Origin: IMCC2047 sp041395865
Lineage (GTDB): Bacteria > Pseudomonadota > Gammaproteobacteria > Pseudomonadales > IMCC2047
DNA: 64,000 nucleotides
Reading direction: 5' to 3'
Assembly: GCA_041395865.1 (NCBI GenBank)
Contig: JAWKZQ010000004.1
Coordinates: 121,064 to 185,063 of the forward strand
In this document: one piece after another, positions 23,882 to 33,548 of the stretch
Numbering within the stretch: position 1 is the stretch's first letter
Layout: every line of letters begins with the position of its first letter
Position numbers and translations under genes: made by a program
Notes under the pieces: model-generated
Databases searched by the model: none
Seen by the model: the letters and a program-made list of their open reading frames with translations, nothing else
What the model was told of the DNA's origin: nothing

Positions 23882-26662
23882 TTAAGCGACTTTTTCAATC
23901 TTGGCAGCACAGAACTTGAACTCCGGAATCTTTCCGAAGGGGTCAAGTGCCGCATTAGTCAGCTCGTTAGCCGCGCCTTCCGAGAAGCAGAATGGCATGA
24001 ACAGACAGCCATCGGCAATTTCAGGAAGAACACGTGCATAACACTCAACCGTACCGCGACGTGTCGCAACGCGAACCATGTCACCCGGCTCAACACCCAG
24101 CTTGGCAGCATCGCTCGGGTTAACCGATACGAAGGCTGCCGGCTCCAGGTCATCCAGTGTTTCTGAACGACGGGTCATGGAACCTGTGTGCCAATGCTCC
24201 AGTACACGGCCGGTAGACAGGATCATTGGATACTCGTCATCTGGCTGCTCATCCGGTGGAATCAGGCCAGCAGGTACCAGTTTCGCCTTGCCGGTTTCGG
24301 TTGGGAAGCCGTCGGTGAATACCACGTCCTGACCCGGTTGATCCGGCGCATGACAGGGATACATCACAGAGTTTTCACGAGACACACGCTCCCAGGTAAT
24401 GTTGTTCAGCGATGGCATCGCCAGCTTCATTTCGTTGAACACATCTTCCTGGCTGGTGTAAGTCCAATCCAGCCCCAGGCGCTTGGCGATTTCCTGAATC
24501 AGCCACCAGTCCTGACGGGCATCGCCCGGCAGCGGCAGCGCAGCACGACCGCGTTGAACCTGACGGTTGGTGTTACTGACCGTACAGTCTTTTTCAACGA
24601 AGGCGGAAGCCGGCAGAATCACGTCAGCGTACTTGGCTGTTTCAGTGACGAACAGATCCTGGACAACCAGGTGTTCAAGTTTAGCCAGTGCTTCACGCGC
24701 GTGGTTGACATCCGGATCGGACATCGCCGGGTTTTCACCCTGGATGTACATACCTTTAATCACATCATCGTGAACCGCATCCATGATCTCAACAACGGTC
24801 AGGCCCTTGTTAGGATCCAGCTCAGTACCCCACAGCTTTTCGAACTTGGCCTTGTTCTCAGGATTGACAACAGGCTGGTAGTCCGGGTACATCATTGGGA
24901 TCAGACCGGCATCGGAGGCTCCCTGTACGTTGTTCTGACCACGCAGTGGGTGCAGACCCGTACCAGGACGGCCAATCTGGCCTGTCATCATCGACATGGA
25001 GATCAGGGCACGCACGTTATCGGTACCGTGAACGTGCTGGGAAACACCCATACCCCAGAAAATAATGGATGACTTGGCTGTCGCATACAGACGTGCCACT
25101 TCGCGGATCGTCTGGGCATCAATACCGCAGACTTCAGCCATATCTTCGGGCTTATAATCCTGCAGGTGTGCTTTCAGCTGTTCAAAACCAACGGTCATAT
25201 CATCCAGGAAGTCCTGCTTGTACAGGCCCTCTTCCAGGATGACGTTCATCATGGCGTTGATCAGGCTGACATCGGCGCCGTACTTAAACTGCAGCATATG
25301 CGAGGCATGCTCGTGCATACTGTGGCCACGCGGATCCATGATGATCAGCTTGGTGCCACGAACCGCCGCTCGCTTGAAGAAGGTCGCTGCAACCGGGTGG
25401 TTAGACTCCGGATTACAACCAATCAGGATGGCCACTTCAGCATTCTGAACTTCCATGAAGGAAGCCGATACCGCACCGGAACCCACACCCTCCAGCAGCG
25501 CCGCTACGGATGAGGCGTGACACAGACGGGTACAGTGGTCAACGTTGTTGGTGCCAAAGCCGGTACGTACCAGTTTTTGGAACATATAGGCTTCTTCGTT
25601 AGAGCCTTTTGCAGAACCAAAACCAGCCAGTGATTTAGGACCGTTAGCCGGGTCATCACGCAGATCGCGCAGACCTTTAGCCGCAAAGTCCAGTGCCTCT
25701 TCCCAAGTCGCATCGCGGAAATGGGTGTAAGGGTTGGCTGGATCCAAGTCTTCGACATCGTCTTTAGCTACGCCCTCTTTACGAATCAGCGGCTTGGTCA
25801 GGCGATCCGGGTGACGTGGGTAGTCAAAACCGAAACGGCCTTTCACACACAGGCGGTTTCTGTTTGAAGGGCCACCGGAACCTTCCACATAGATAATGTC
25901 GTCATCTTTAACGGCCAGCGTGATCTGACAGCCAACACCGCAGTAAGGACAAACACTGTCGACTTTACGGTCAACGTCTTCACCGGGTTCGAAAATACCC
26001 ACACCGGCGTCATCCAGTGCTTTCTTCGGCATCAATGCACCGGTCGGACAGGCCTGAACGCACTCGCCACAAGCCACACAGGTGGAGTCACCCATGGGGT
26101 CATTGAAATCGAAAACGATTTCAGTACGTGAGCCACGCTGGGACAAGCCAATCACTTCGTTCACCTGAACGTCGCGACAAGCCTGAACACACAGCTGACA
26201 GGTGATACAAGCGTCCATGTTGACCGCAATCGAGGTATGACTGCTATCAGCTTCACGGGCAGGCGCCGCCGGGAAGCGCGCCGCGTCTACCGCCAGCTCA
26301 TCGGCCCATTTCCAGAATTTGGAGTTTTTATCGTGGGTTACTTCACGTTCGGGCTGGTCGGCAACCATCAGTTCCATTACCAGCTTACGGGCTTTCTGGG
26401 CCTTGTCAGAGCTGGCACTGTTCACTTTCATGCCTTCCGTCGGTGTTCTCACACAGGAAGCAGCCAGTGTACGTTCACCCTCAATCTCAACCATACAGGC
26501 ACGACAGTTACCGCTTGGCTCGTAATCGTCCTCCGGTGAGTAACACAGGTGAGGAATGTTTTCGTTATGGCGCTTTGCAGCCTGCCAAATGGTTTCGCCT
26601 TCCAGCGCCTCGACTTCGGCGCCATCAAGGAAAAATTTAACGGTATTTAATGATCCACCCAT
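23882..26662 (-). CDS. fdhF: NAD-dependent formate dehydrogenase, alpha (Mo/W-bis-MGD) subunit
   Basis: 926 residues. Domains in order: 2Fe-2S ferredoxin (CYSPEDDYEPSGNCRACMVE), NuoG-like 4Fe-4S part (CITCQLCVQAC and CVACGECVQACPTGAL), the bis-MGD-associated 4Fe-4S (CPYCGVGCQ), and the molybdopterin oxidoreductase fold. The active-site ligand is Cys381 in RLCHASS, not selenocysteine, with the conserved His next to it. It oxidises formate to CO2 and passes electrons to the beta subunit and NAD+. ATG 26662 has GAGGAT upstream and lies 4 bases after the beta-subunit stop; a start at 26758 would overlap that gene. Size and subunit pattern resemble the tungsten enzyme FDH1 of Methylobacterium. Confidence 0.95.
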   Translation of the reverse strand: MGGSLNTVKFFLDGAEVEALEGETIWQAAKRHNENIPHLCYSPEDDYEPSGNCRACMVEIEGERTLAASCVRTPTEGMKVNSASSDKAQKARKLVMELMVADQPEREVTHDKNSKFWKWADELAVDAARFPAAPAREADSSHTSIAVNMDACITCQLCVQACRDVQVNEVIGLSQRGSRTEIVFDFNDPMGDSTCVACGECVQACPTGALMPKKALDDAGVGIFEPGEDVDRKVDSVCPYCGVGCQITLAVKDDDIIYVEGSGGPSNRNRLCVKGRFGFDYPRHPDRLTKPLIRKEGVAKDDVEDLDPANPYTHFRDATWEEALDFAAKGLRDLRDDPANGPKSLAGFGSAKGSNEEAYMFQKLVRTGFGTNNVDHCTRLCHASSVAALLEGVGSGAVSASFMEVQNAEVAILIGCNPESNHPVAATFFKRAAVRGTKLIIMDPRGHSMHEHASHMLQFKYGADVSLINAMMNVILEEGLYKQDFLDDMTVGFEQLKAHLQDYKPEDMAEVCGIDAQTIREVARLYATAKSSIIFWGMGVSQHVHGTDNVRALISMSMMTGQIGRPGTGLHPLRGQNNVQGASDAGLIPMMYPDYQPVVNPENKAKFEKLWGTELDPNKGLTVVEIMDAVHDDVIKGMYIQGENPAMSDPDVNHAREALAKLEHLVVQDLFVTETAKYADVILPASAFVEKDCTVSNTNRQVQRGRAALPLPGDARQDWWLIQEIAKRLGLDWTYTSQEDVFNEMKLAMPSLNNITWERVSRENSVMYPCHAPDQPGQDVVFTDGFPTETGKAKLVPAGLIPPDEQPDDEYPMILSTGRVLEHWHTGSMTRRSETLDDLEPAAFVSVNPSDAAKLGVEPGDMVRVATRRGTVECYARVLPEIADGCLFMPFCFSEGAANELTNAALDPFGKIPEFKFCAAKIEKVA

Positions 26663-26666
26663 TGTC

Positions 26667-28373
26667 TTATCCTCGTGCGATGACGTCGTCTTTGAAGTAG
26701 TTGATGACAGAGTTAACCGGGTTAGCCGCCGCTTGACCCAAACCACAGATAGACGCACTGCCCATCACCAGGCTCAGATCGGCCAACAGCTCCAGATCCC
26801 ACTCATCCTGTTCGATCAACCTAACGGTTTTCTCTGTGCCGTTACGACAGGGCGTACATTGGCCACAGCTCTCGTCTTCAAAGAACTTCATCAGGTTAAG
26901 CGCAACATCCTTCATGTCGTCCTTGTCGGACAGCACAACAACCGCCGCGGAACCGATGAAACAGCCGTACTCTTCCAACGTACCGAAGTCCAAAGGCAAG
27001 TCGCCTTTGCTCGCAGGCAGAATACCACCGGAAGCACCACCAGGCAGATAGCCTTTGAAGGTATGACCGTCTTCCATGCCACCGCAGTAGTTTTCAATCA
27101 GCTCATTCATGCTGGTACCGGCTGGCGCCAATTTAACGCCTGGGTTTTTAACACGACCGGAAACCGAGTAGCTGCGCAGGCCCTTACGGCCGTTAGCACC
27201 GTGAGAAGAGAACCAGTCGGCACCTTTCTCGATAATGTCGCGCAACCAGAATACCGTCTCAACGTTGTTGACCAGCGTTGGGCGGTTAAACAAACCAACC
27301 TGGGCCACATAAGGAGGACGCTGGCGCGGATAACCACGTTTGCCTTCCAAAGATTCGATCATGGCGGATTCTTCACCACAGATGTAGGCACCGGCACCAC
27401 GACGCAGGTGGATATAACCTGGCTCGGCCAGGCCTTCAGCTTCAACGCGAGCAATCGCTTTTGACAGGATTTCACGCGCTGCGGGGTATTCATCACGCAG
27501 GTAGATGTAAACGGCTTCGGCTTCAACAGCCCATGCACCAATTAACATGCCTTCCAGGAAGCGGAATGGATCGCTTTCCAGATAATAGCGGTCTTTAAAG
27601 GTGCCGGGTTCGCCCTCATCGCCATTGATAGCCATCATGCGAGGGCCCGCTTCCTGGCGTACGAATTTCCATTTCAGCGCCGTCGGGAAGCCCGCACCAC
27701 CCAGCCCGCGCAGACCGGAGTCGCTCAGGATAGTGCTCAGTTCTTCATAGGTACGATTGCCCGCTTTAATGTCTTTCAGCAGTGCGAAACCACCTTCAGC
27801 GGCGTATGTTTCGTAGCTGATAGACTCAGGGATTTGGGCATGGAAATCTTTGGCTTCAACAACCTGAACGATTGAATCAACCGTGGCGTTGTCCACGTGA
27901 CGGTGACCCACCTCCGCAACAGGCGCGGTGTCACAACGCCCCATACACGGAGCGTTAACAACGCGAACCTGAGCAGGGTCGACCTTGGCCTCCAATGCTG
28001 CTTTCAGCTGATCCGCACCGCGCAGCTGGCAGCTCAAGCTGTCACAGACGCGGATGGTCACTGCGGGTGGCGCAGTTTCACCCTCTTTAATCACATCAAA
28101 ATGGGCGTAGAAGGTTGCTACTTCATAAACCTCAGCCTGAGGTAGAACCATTTCCTGAGCCAGGGCTACCAGGTGGGCAGCTGAGATGTGGCCAAATTTA
28201 TCCTGAATCAGGTGCAAGTGCTCGATCAACAGATCGCGCTGACGGGACTTGTCACCCAACAGTTCCCGCACCTCGCGCAGCGCTTCAGGTTGTACCTGAC
28301 GGCCACGGTCAATGATTCTTCCCTTCTTTTTACGCCCTTTACCAGGGTGTAACCGCTTTGAATTCTCACTCAT
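26667..28373 (-). CDS. Formate dehydrogenase beta subunit, NuoE-NuoF fusion (NADH/FMN)
   Basis: 568 residues. Residues about 30-170 are a NuoE/FdsG-like thioredoxin-fold domain with a 2Fe-2S set (CDSLSCQ and CMGRCDTAP). Residues about 200-568 are a NuoF/FdsB flavoprotein: GLRGLGGAGFPTALKW, NGDEGEPGTFKDR (FMN/NADH), ICGEESAMIESLEG, and a 4Fe-4S set starting ESCGQCTPCRNGT. Many soluble FDHs encode these parts as two genes; the fused form matches the two-subunit FDH1 type. It is the first gene of the fdh pair, with about 97 bases of leader, and starts with no close upstream gene. Confidence 0.94.
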   Translation of the reverse strand: MSENSKRLHPGKGRKKKGRIIDRGRQVQPEALREVRELLGDKSRQRDLLIEHLHLIQDKFGHISAAHLVALAQEMVLPQAEVYEVATFYAHFDVIKEGETAPPAVTIRVCDSLSCQLRGADQLKAALEAKVDPAQVRVVNAPCMGRCDTAPVAEVGHRHVDNATVDSIVQVVEAKDFHAQIPESISYETYAAEGGFALLKDIKAGNRTYEELSTILSDSGLRGLGGAGFPTALKWKFVRQEAGPRMMAINGDEGEPGTFKDRYYLESDPFRFLEGMLIGAWAVEAEAVYIYLRDEYPAAREILSKAIARVEAEGLAEPGYIHLRRGAGAYICGEESAMIESLEGKRGYPRQRPPYVAQVGLFNRPTLVNNVETVFWLRDIIEKGADWFSSHGANGRKGLRSYSVSGRVKNPGVKLAPAGTSMNELIENYCGGMEDGHTFKGYLPGGASGGILPASKGDLPLDFGTLEEYGCFIGSAAVVVLSDKDDMKDVALNLMKFFEDESCGQCTPCRNGTEKTVRLIEQDEWDLELLADLSLVMGSASICGLGQAAANPVNSVINYFKDDVIARG

Positions 28374-28470
28374 AAAAAATTACCGTGCTTTTCTATGTGC
28401 ATTTTTAATTATCTATTTCGACGGATGATGATTCGTCTATTGCAGTCAAACTACATAAACGCTGCCGGTC

Positions 28471-29457
28471 CTATCCTCCGGTGGCGTTCATAAACCGCAA
28501 TATCTGAGGTTCGTCATCCAAATCAAAATAATGGCGCTCGGGCTTGATTGTCATGGCATCGACAATCGCCTGCTTCAAGCGTTCTCTGTCACCGGGGTAG
28601 CGCCTTAATACCGCGCGCAAATCCACCGAGTGTTCATTACCCAGGCACAACAACAGCCGCCCCTCAACGGTTAACCGTATGCGGTTGCAGCTGTCGCAGA
28701 AATTCTCGCTGTGGGGCGAAATAAAGCCCACACGCGATTCATAACCTGGGATACGCCAATACCGGGAAGGACCAGCGGTCGCCTCCGATGTCGGCAGTAA
28801 TTCATATTTCTGACCAATCATATCCCGTAACTCTGCGCTTGAGCAGAATGACAAGGCGCGGTCATGCTCGCTGATCTGACCCAGCGGCATTTCCTCAATA
28901 AAGGAAATATCGAGGCTATTATCCAGCGCATACTCCAGCAAATCGACAACTTCGTTATCGTTGCGGCCCTTTAGGATAACAGCATTTAACTTAATACGCT
29001 CGAATCCTGCGTTTTTTGCCGCCTCAATTCCTTTTAAAACGGTATTTAAATCGCCTGTGCGCGTCAGTCGCTTGAATTTATCAGTCTCCAGGCTATCGAG
29101 ACTGACGTTGATACGTTTGACGCCCGCCTCACTCAATCGTTGCGCTTTTTGCTGCAACTGGGAGCCGTTGGTCGTGATCGTTAACTCCTTCAGCCCCGGC
29201 ATATTGCCCAAACTGGCGACCATGCTTTCCATGTTACGGCGTATCAGGGGTTCACCGCCGGTCAGGCGAATCTTTTCGATACCCAGCTCGACAAAGGCTT
29301 TGCCGATCTCCGTCATTTCTTCCAGTGTCAGCACCCGTGCACGCGGCAGGAACTCCATATCTTCCGCCATGCAGTACACGCAGCGAAAATCACAACGGTC
29401 TGTCACCGACATGCGCAGATAGGTGATTTTACGGCCAAAGCCGTCGATTAATGCCAC
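28471..29457 (-). CDS. moaA: GTP 3',8-cyclase (radical SAM)
   Basis: 328 residues from a GTG at 29457. This start (VALIDGFGRKITYLRMSVTDR) gives the same distance to the first conserved block as in E. coli MoaA and overlaps moaE by only 10 bases; an ATG at 29499 would overlap by 52. The SAM cluster CDFRCVYC and the C-terminal second cluster region CDSCNRIRLT are present. It carries out the first step of molybdopterin synthesis, converting GTP to 3',8-cyclo-H2GTP. It is last in the moaC-moaD-moaE-moaA order, with 97 bases to the FDH genes. Confidence 0.95.
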   Translation of the reverse strand: MALIDGFGRKITYLRMSVTDRCDFRCVYCMAEDMEFLPRARVLTLEEMTEIGKAFVELGIEKIRLTGGEPLIRRNMESMVASLGNMPGLKELTITTNGSQLQQKAQRLSEAGVKRINVSLDSLETDKFKRLTRTGDLNTVLKGIEAAKNAGFERIKLNAVILKGRNDNEVVDLLEYALDNSLDISFIEEMPLGQISEHDRALSFCSSAELRDMIGQKYELLPTSEATAGPSRYWRIPGYESRVGFISPHSENFCDSCNRIRLTVEGRLLLCLGNEHSVDLRAVLRRYPGDRERLKQAIVDAMTIKPERHYFDLDDEPQILRFMNATGG

Positions 29458-29897
29458 CGTGTCGCTCTCTCGTCGTCGGACGTCTTTGCATCCAGCCATT
29501 TACTACCTTCAGGACCCAGCTCTTTTTTCCAAAAAGGCGCCTTGGTCTTCAGGATATCCATTAAAAATTCAGCCGCCGCAAAAGCGGCGTCACGGTGCGC
29601 GCTGTTCACACCAACAAACACAATCTGGTCGGAAGGTTTCAGTTCACCCACACGGTGAACAATGAAAGCATTGATGATTGGCCAACGCTTGGCGGCCTCT
29701 TCAATCAGGCTTTCCAGCACTCGCTCAGTCATGCCGGGATAATGCTCCAGGTAGAGACTTTCAACCGAGGCATCATCGTTAAATTCACGCACAAGACCTG
29801 TAAAGGTGACAATCGCTCCGATGCGAGGCGCATCCACCTTCAGCGCTTCATACAAAGCCGCAACATCGAAGTTCTCAGTCTGGACAGAAACGCTCAT
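29448..29897 (-). CDS. moaE: Molybdopterin synthase catalytic subunit
   Basis: 149 residues. GAIVTFTGLVREFN, LYLEHYPGMTERVL, HRVGELKPSDQIVFVGVNSAHRDAAF and KTKAPFWKKE are the MoaE motifs, with the lysines of KTKAPFWKKE at the active site. ATG 29897 is used because GGGTGG sits just upstream; a GTG three codons earlier is possible. It starts 2 bases after moaD. Together with MoaD it makes the dithiolene of molybdopterin. Confidence 0.95.
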   Translation of the reverse strand: MSVSVQTENFDVAALYEALKVDAPRIGAIVTFTGLVREFNDDASVESLYLEHYPGMTERVLESLIEEAAKRWPIINAFIVHRVGELKPSDQIVFVGVNSAHRDAAFAAAEFLMDILKTKAPFWKKELGPEGSKWLDAKTSDDERATRWH

Positions 29898-29898
29898 C

Positions 29899-30156
29899 TT
29901 ACCCACCCGTCACTGGCGGAAAGAAGCCCACTTCGTCGTTTGCCGAAATCCGCGTATCGGCATTTGCCATGGCCTGGTTTACCGCCGCCAGTAACTGCCC
30001 ATCGTTAAACACCTTTCTCCAGGCATCACCACGATCAGCCAATGCCTGCTTCAACTCACTGACACTGCAGGAATCGTGAGGCAGGTCGAATATTTCTTCC
30101 GCGCAATCCAGTTCGTCGCGCAAACGCGCAAAATATAGAATTTTAACCGTACTCAT
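29899..30156 (-). CDS. moaD: Molybdopterin synthase sulfur carrier subunit
   Basis: 85 residues, a ubiquitin-like small protein ending in VTGG; the terminal Gly-Gly is the site of adenylylation and thiocarboxylate formation. ILYFARLRDELDCAEE at the start and EVGFFPPVTGG at the end are typical MoaD. It starts 2 bases after the moaC stop. The activating MoeB is not in the window. Confidence 0.94.
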   Translation of the reverse strand: MSTVKILYFARLRDELDCAEEIFDLPHDSCSVSELKQALADRGDAWRKVFNDGQLLAAVNQAMANADTRISANDEVGFFPPVTGG

Positions 30157-30158
30157 GC

Positions 30159-30638
30159 TTATCCTTCGGCCACCCAGTGACCGGATTTGCCACCCTGTTT
30201 CTCAAGCAATCTCACCTGTTCGATGATCATGCCCTTATCAACGGCTTTACACATGTCATACAAAGTCAGTGCGGCAACGGATGCAGCGGTCAACGCCTCC
30301 ATCTCTACGCCGGTTTTACCACCCACTCTACAAACAGCTTCAATCCGCACTTTGGATTCTGCCTCAATCGGCACAATGTTGAGTTTGATTGAAGTCAACA
30401 TCAGCGGGTGGCATAGGGGGATTAAATCCCAGCATTTTTTGGCAGCCTGAATACCGGCAATACGAACAACGGCAAAAACGTCACCCTTTTTATGCTTACC
30501 TTCAAGAATCATTCGAAGGGTTTCAGGCAGCATTTTGACCGTTGCCTCAGCACGCGCCTCGCGCTCAGTCACGGTCTTTTCTCCCACATCAACCATGTGG
30601 GCTTCGCCTTGTTCATTCAGGTGAGTAAATTGTTTCAT
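30159..30638 (-). CDS. moaC: Cyclic pyranopterin monophosphate synthase
   Basis: 159 residues from ATG 30638 (MKQFTHL). GEAHMVDVGEKTVTEREARAEA, KKCWDLIPLCHPL and the GKTGVEMEALTAAS motif identify MoaC, which acts with MoaA to form cyclic pyranopterin monophosphate. A TTG five codons earlier is less likely. It heads the moaCDEA run. The 320-base leader before it contains small inverted repeats but no recognised riboswitch. Confidence 0.95.
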   Translation of the reverse strand: MKQFTHLNEQGEAHMVDVGEKTVTEREARAEATVKMLPETLRMILEGKHKKGDVFAVVRIAGIQAAKKCWDLIPLCHPLMLTSIKLNIVPIEAESKVRIEAVCRVGGKTGVEMEALTAASVAALTLYDMCKAVDKGMIIEQVRLLEKQGGKSGHWVAEG

Positions 30639-30959
30639 TAACCAATCACACAATATAAATCAAAGAGGGTTAGCCAGCGCGGAAACAGGCAAACCGTGCA
30701 ATTTTAGCATTTCGGCGATGACAGATAAATAATCGCCCCGCAACAGTAGGTTTCCTGTACGCAACATTTATACCCATTGTTGCGGGCCGCATTGTATCAT
30801 TTGCAACGCTAATTAACCCATAAATTTTACCAATACAAATAGACACATTAACGCCTAATACAAATACCCCTTTACCCTGTGCAGCCAGCTGTATACCATG
30901 CCCGAAACCACTAGCCTGGATACAAAACGATCGGCAATGACCGATGCACCCGCAGTTCA
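30639..30959. other. Divergent intergenic region moaC / glcD
   Basis: About 320 bases with the promoters of two divergent operons. On the minus (moaC) side two small stems are visible: CGCAACA/TGTTGCG (30760-30766 and 30778-30784) and GGCGAT/ATCGCC (30714-30719 and 30732-30737). They could fold the moaC leader, but they do not match what I know of the molybdenum cofactor riboswitch. The 96-codon frame here is not credible. Confidence 0.5.
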
Positions 30960-32459
30960 ATGAATCAAACTAGCCAGCCAACGCCACAAAGCAGTTCCCT
31001 TCAGGAAAAACGCCAACGGATCGTTTCCGAACTTGGCGCTCAACTTCCCAAGGACTGCCTGTTACATAGTCCCGAAGATCTGGCGCCCTATGAATGTGAC
31101 GGCTTGTCGATTTACCAGTCCACACCGCTGGCCGTGGCATTACCCTATTCGGTGGAGCAGGCTCAGCAGGTTGTGCGCTACTGCTACCAAAACCAGATAC
31201 CGATTGTGCCACGCGGTGCAGGTACCGGCTTATCTGGCGGGGCACTCCCCCACGAGGAAGGCATCCTGCTGAGCCTGGCTCGATTAAACACGATTCTTGA
31301 TCTGGATGTGCAGGCACGCACCTGCCGTGTACAGCCGGGTGTTCGCAACCTGGCGATTTCCGAAGCAGCTCGGCCACATGGCCTTTATTATGCGCCAGAC
31401 CCCTCATCGCAGATTGCCTGCAGCATCGGCGGCAACATAGCTGAAAATGCCGGTGGCGTGCACTGCCTGAAATACGGACTCACCGTGCACAATGTCCTTG
31501 AGGTAACGATTCTCAGCGCCGAAGGCGAATTCATAACATTGGGCTCCGAAGCGCTGGACAGTGCCGGCTATGACCTGTTGGCACTGATTATTGGCTCGGA
31601 AGGTCTGCTCGGCATTGTGGTGGAAATTGTTGTTAAGCTACTACCCACGCCCCGCGAAGCGAAAGTTATCCTGGCTGCGTTTCATAGCGTCGAAGAGGCT
31701 GGCGCAGCGGTAGGTCAGATTATCGCCGCCGGCATCATTCCAGGCGGGATCGAGATGATGGACAAGCTTTCCATCCAGGCCACGGAAGACTTCGTTCACG
31801 CTGGCTACCCACTGGATGCCGCAGCCATTCTGCTCTGCGAACTGGACGGCATTGAAACGGAAATTATCGAAACCACTGGCCGGGTGACTGAGGTATTGGT
31901 TAATGCCGGCGCTTATCAGGTACGCGTTTCAGAAAACGACCAACAGCGGGAGCTTTTTTGGGCGGGACGAAAAGCCGCTTTCCCGGCGGTAGGCCGGATA
32001 TCCCCGGACTATTACTGCATGGATGGCACCATTCCGCGCAAAGAACTGGCCAATGTGTTGTCCAAAATCGCTGAGCGCGCCGAGCACCACAATTTAAGGG
32101 TCGCAAACGTATTTCATGCCGGCGATGGCAACCTGCACCCCTTGATCCTGTTCGATGCCAACAAAGAGGGCGACCTGGATCGCGCCCATGAACTGGGCAA
32201 CGACATTCTTGAGCTGAGCATTGCTGCCGGCGGCACCATTACCGGAGAGCACGGTGTCGGCATCGAAAAGCTCGGCGGCATGTGCAGCCAGTTCAACGCA
32301 CAGGAGCTGACCCAGTATCACGCCATCAAAGCCGCTTTCGATGAAAGCGGCGTCCTCAATCCCGGCAAGGCCGTTCCTACCCTGCACCGTTGCGCCGAGT
32401 TCGGGCATATGCACGTCCATAACGGCGAACTGCCCTTCCCGGACTTACCCCGATTCTAG
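30960..32459 (+). CDS. glcD: Glycolate oxidase subunit GlcD
   Basis: 499 residues, the normal size. FAD-binding PCMH motifs are PRGAGTGLSGGALP and CSIGGNIAENAGGVHCLKYG; the C-terminal GEHGVGIEKLGGM completes the fold. It is the catalytic flavin subunit that oxidises glycolate to glyoxylate at the inner membrane, passing electrons to the quinone pool. It is followed after 3 bases by glcE. There is no clear ribosome site. A lactate/glycolate regulator (GlcC) is not adjacent. Confidence 0.95.
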   Translation: MNQTSQPTPQSSSLQEKRQRIVSELGAQLPKDCLLHSPEDLAPYECDGLSIYQSTPLAVALPYSVEQAQQVVRYCYQNQIPIVPRGAGTGLSGGALPHEEGILLSLARLNTILDLDVQARTCRVQPGVRNLAISEAARPHGLYYAPDPSSQIACSIGGNIAENAGGVHCLKYGLTVHNVLEVTILSAEGEFITLGSEALDSAGYDLLALIIGSEGLLGIVVEIVVKLLPTPREAKVILAAFHSVEEAGAAVGQIIAAGIIPGGIEMMDKLSIQATEDFVHAGYPLDAAAILLCELDGIETEIIETTGRVTEVLVNAGAYQVRVSENDQQRELFWAGRKAAFPAVGRISPDYYCMDGTIPRKELANVLSKIAERAEHHNLRVANVFHAGDGNLHPLILFDANKEGDLDRAHELGNDILELSIAAGGTITGEHGVGIEKLGGMCSQFNAQELTQYHAIKAAFDESGVLNPGKAVPTLHRCAEFGHMHVHNGELPFPDLPRF

Positions 32460-32462
32460 CCA

Positions 32463-33527
32463 ATGACAACCCAAGACCTCAGTCAACAGTTCCAGGCCCA
32501 AATCCAAGAAGCCATCTCCAGCAAGCACCCGCTAGCTATCCAGGGCGGTGGCAGCAAAGCATTTCTGGGTCGCGAAACGAACGGTGAACAGCTCAGTACA
32601 CTCAAACATACGGGAGTCATCAAATACGAGCCCGGTGAACTGATACTGACCGCACGAAGTGGAACGCCCCTGAAGGAAATAGAGCAGCTACTGGCTGAAC
32701 AGGGGCAAATGCTGGCCTTCGAACCGCCTGCTTTTGCTGACAACGCAACACTTGGCGGAACGATTGCCTGCGGCCTTTCAGGCCCACGCCGCCCCTATGC
32801 CGGCTCGGCCCGGGATTTCGTACTCGGCACCCGGCTGATCAACGGCAAAGGTGAAATCCTCCATTTTGGCGGCGAAGTGATGAAAAACGTTGCCGGCTAC
32901 GATGTATCACGACTGATGACCGGCGCCTACGGAACGCTTGGACTGCTTCTGGATATCAGCCTGAAAATCATGCCCTCGCCCGAACAGGAAACAACCCTGG
33001 TCTTCGAGATGCCCGCTGGTAAAGCGATTGAACACGTCAACACCCTGGCCCGGCAGCCATTGCCGCTATCCGCGGCCTGCCATATCGACAACCGGCTTTA
33101 CCTGCGCCTGTCAGGCTTGACGGTCAGTGTCGAAGCCGCCGTACAACAGCTAGGGGGCGAAAAACTGGCTCACGCCGAGACCTTCTGGGCATCCCTGCGC
33201 GAGCAACAGCTATCCCTCTTTAAGACCGATAAACCGATATGGCGCATCTCTGTCCCCCCCACCACGCCGCCACTGAAATTAAGTGGTGAAAGCATCATTG
33301 ATTGGGGCGGCGGATTACGTTGGCTGGTTTCGGACAACCCTATCGAAGCGGTGCGCAAAGCGGCACAGAACGCGGGCGGTCACGCCACACTGTTCCGCAA
33401 TCACGACGGTATTGGCGAAGTCTTCCAGCCGCTCGCTCCCGGGATTCAACACCTTCACAAAAAACTGAAAGCCGCCTTCGACCCACAGGGTATCTTTAAC
33501 CCGGGTCGCATGTATTTGGATATATAA
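32463..33527 (+). CDS. glcE: Glycolate oxidase FAD-binding subunit GlcE
   Basis: 354 residues. A second PCMH flavin domain, shorter than GlcD: IQGGGSKAFLG, GTLGLLLDISLKIMP, and a C-terminal FNPGRMYLDI that is typical of GlcE. It lies between glcD and glcF in one operon (3 and 21 bases spacing). It is required for glycolate oxidase activity together with its neighbours. Confidence 0.94.
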   Translation: MTTQDLSQQFQAQIQEAISSKHPLAIQGGGSKAFLGRETNGEQLSTLKHTGVIKYEPGELILTARSGTPLKEIEQLLAEQGQMLAFEPPAFADNATLGGTIACGLSGPRRPYAGSARDFVLGTRLINGKGEILHFGGEVMKNVAGYDVSRLMTGAYGTLGLLLDISLKIMPSPEQETTLVFEMPAGKAIEHVNTLARQPLPLSAACHIDNRLYLRLSGLTVSVEAAVQQLGGEKLAHAETFWASLREQQLSLFKTDKPIWRISVPPTTPPLKLSGESIIDWGGGLRWLVSDNPIEAVRKAAQNAGGHATLFRNHDGIGEVFQPLAPGIQHLHKKLKAAFDPQGIFNPGRMYLDI

Positions 33528-33548
33528 AAGGCGCTACGCTTCGAACCT

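Noticed and set aside
24188..25072. Plus-strand frame of 294 codons within the formate dehydrogenase gene
   Set aside because: Antisense shadow of fdhF; no ribosome site or family resemblance.
25520..25522. Selenocysteine in formate dehydrogenase
   Set aside because: The active-site codon is TGT (cysteine), with no in-frame TGA.
26556..27464. Plus-strand frame of 302 codons over the FDH beta subunit
   Set aside because: Antisense shadow; the minus-strand frame has all NuoF motifs.
30639..30959. Molybdenum cofactor riboswitch in the moaC leader
   Set aside because: Short stems are present, but I could not match the known conserved cores. A covariance search with the Moco RNA model would decide.
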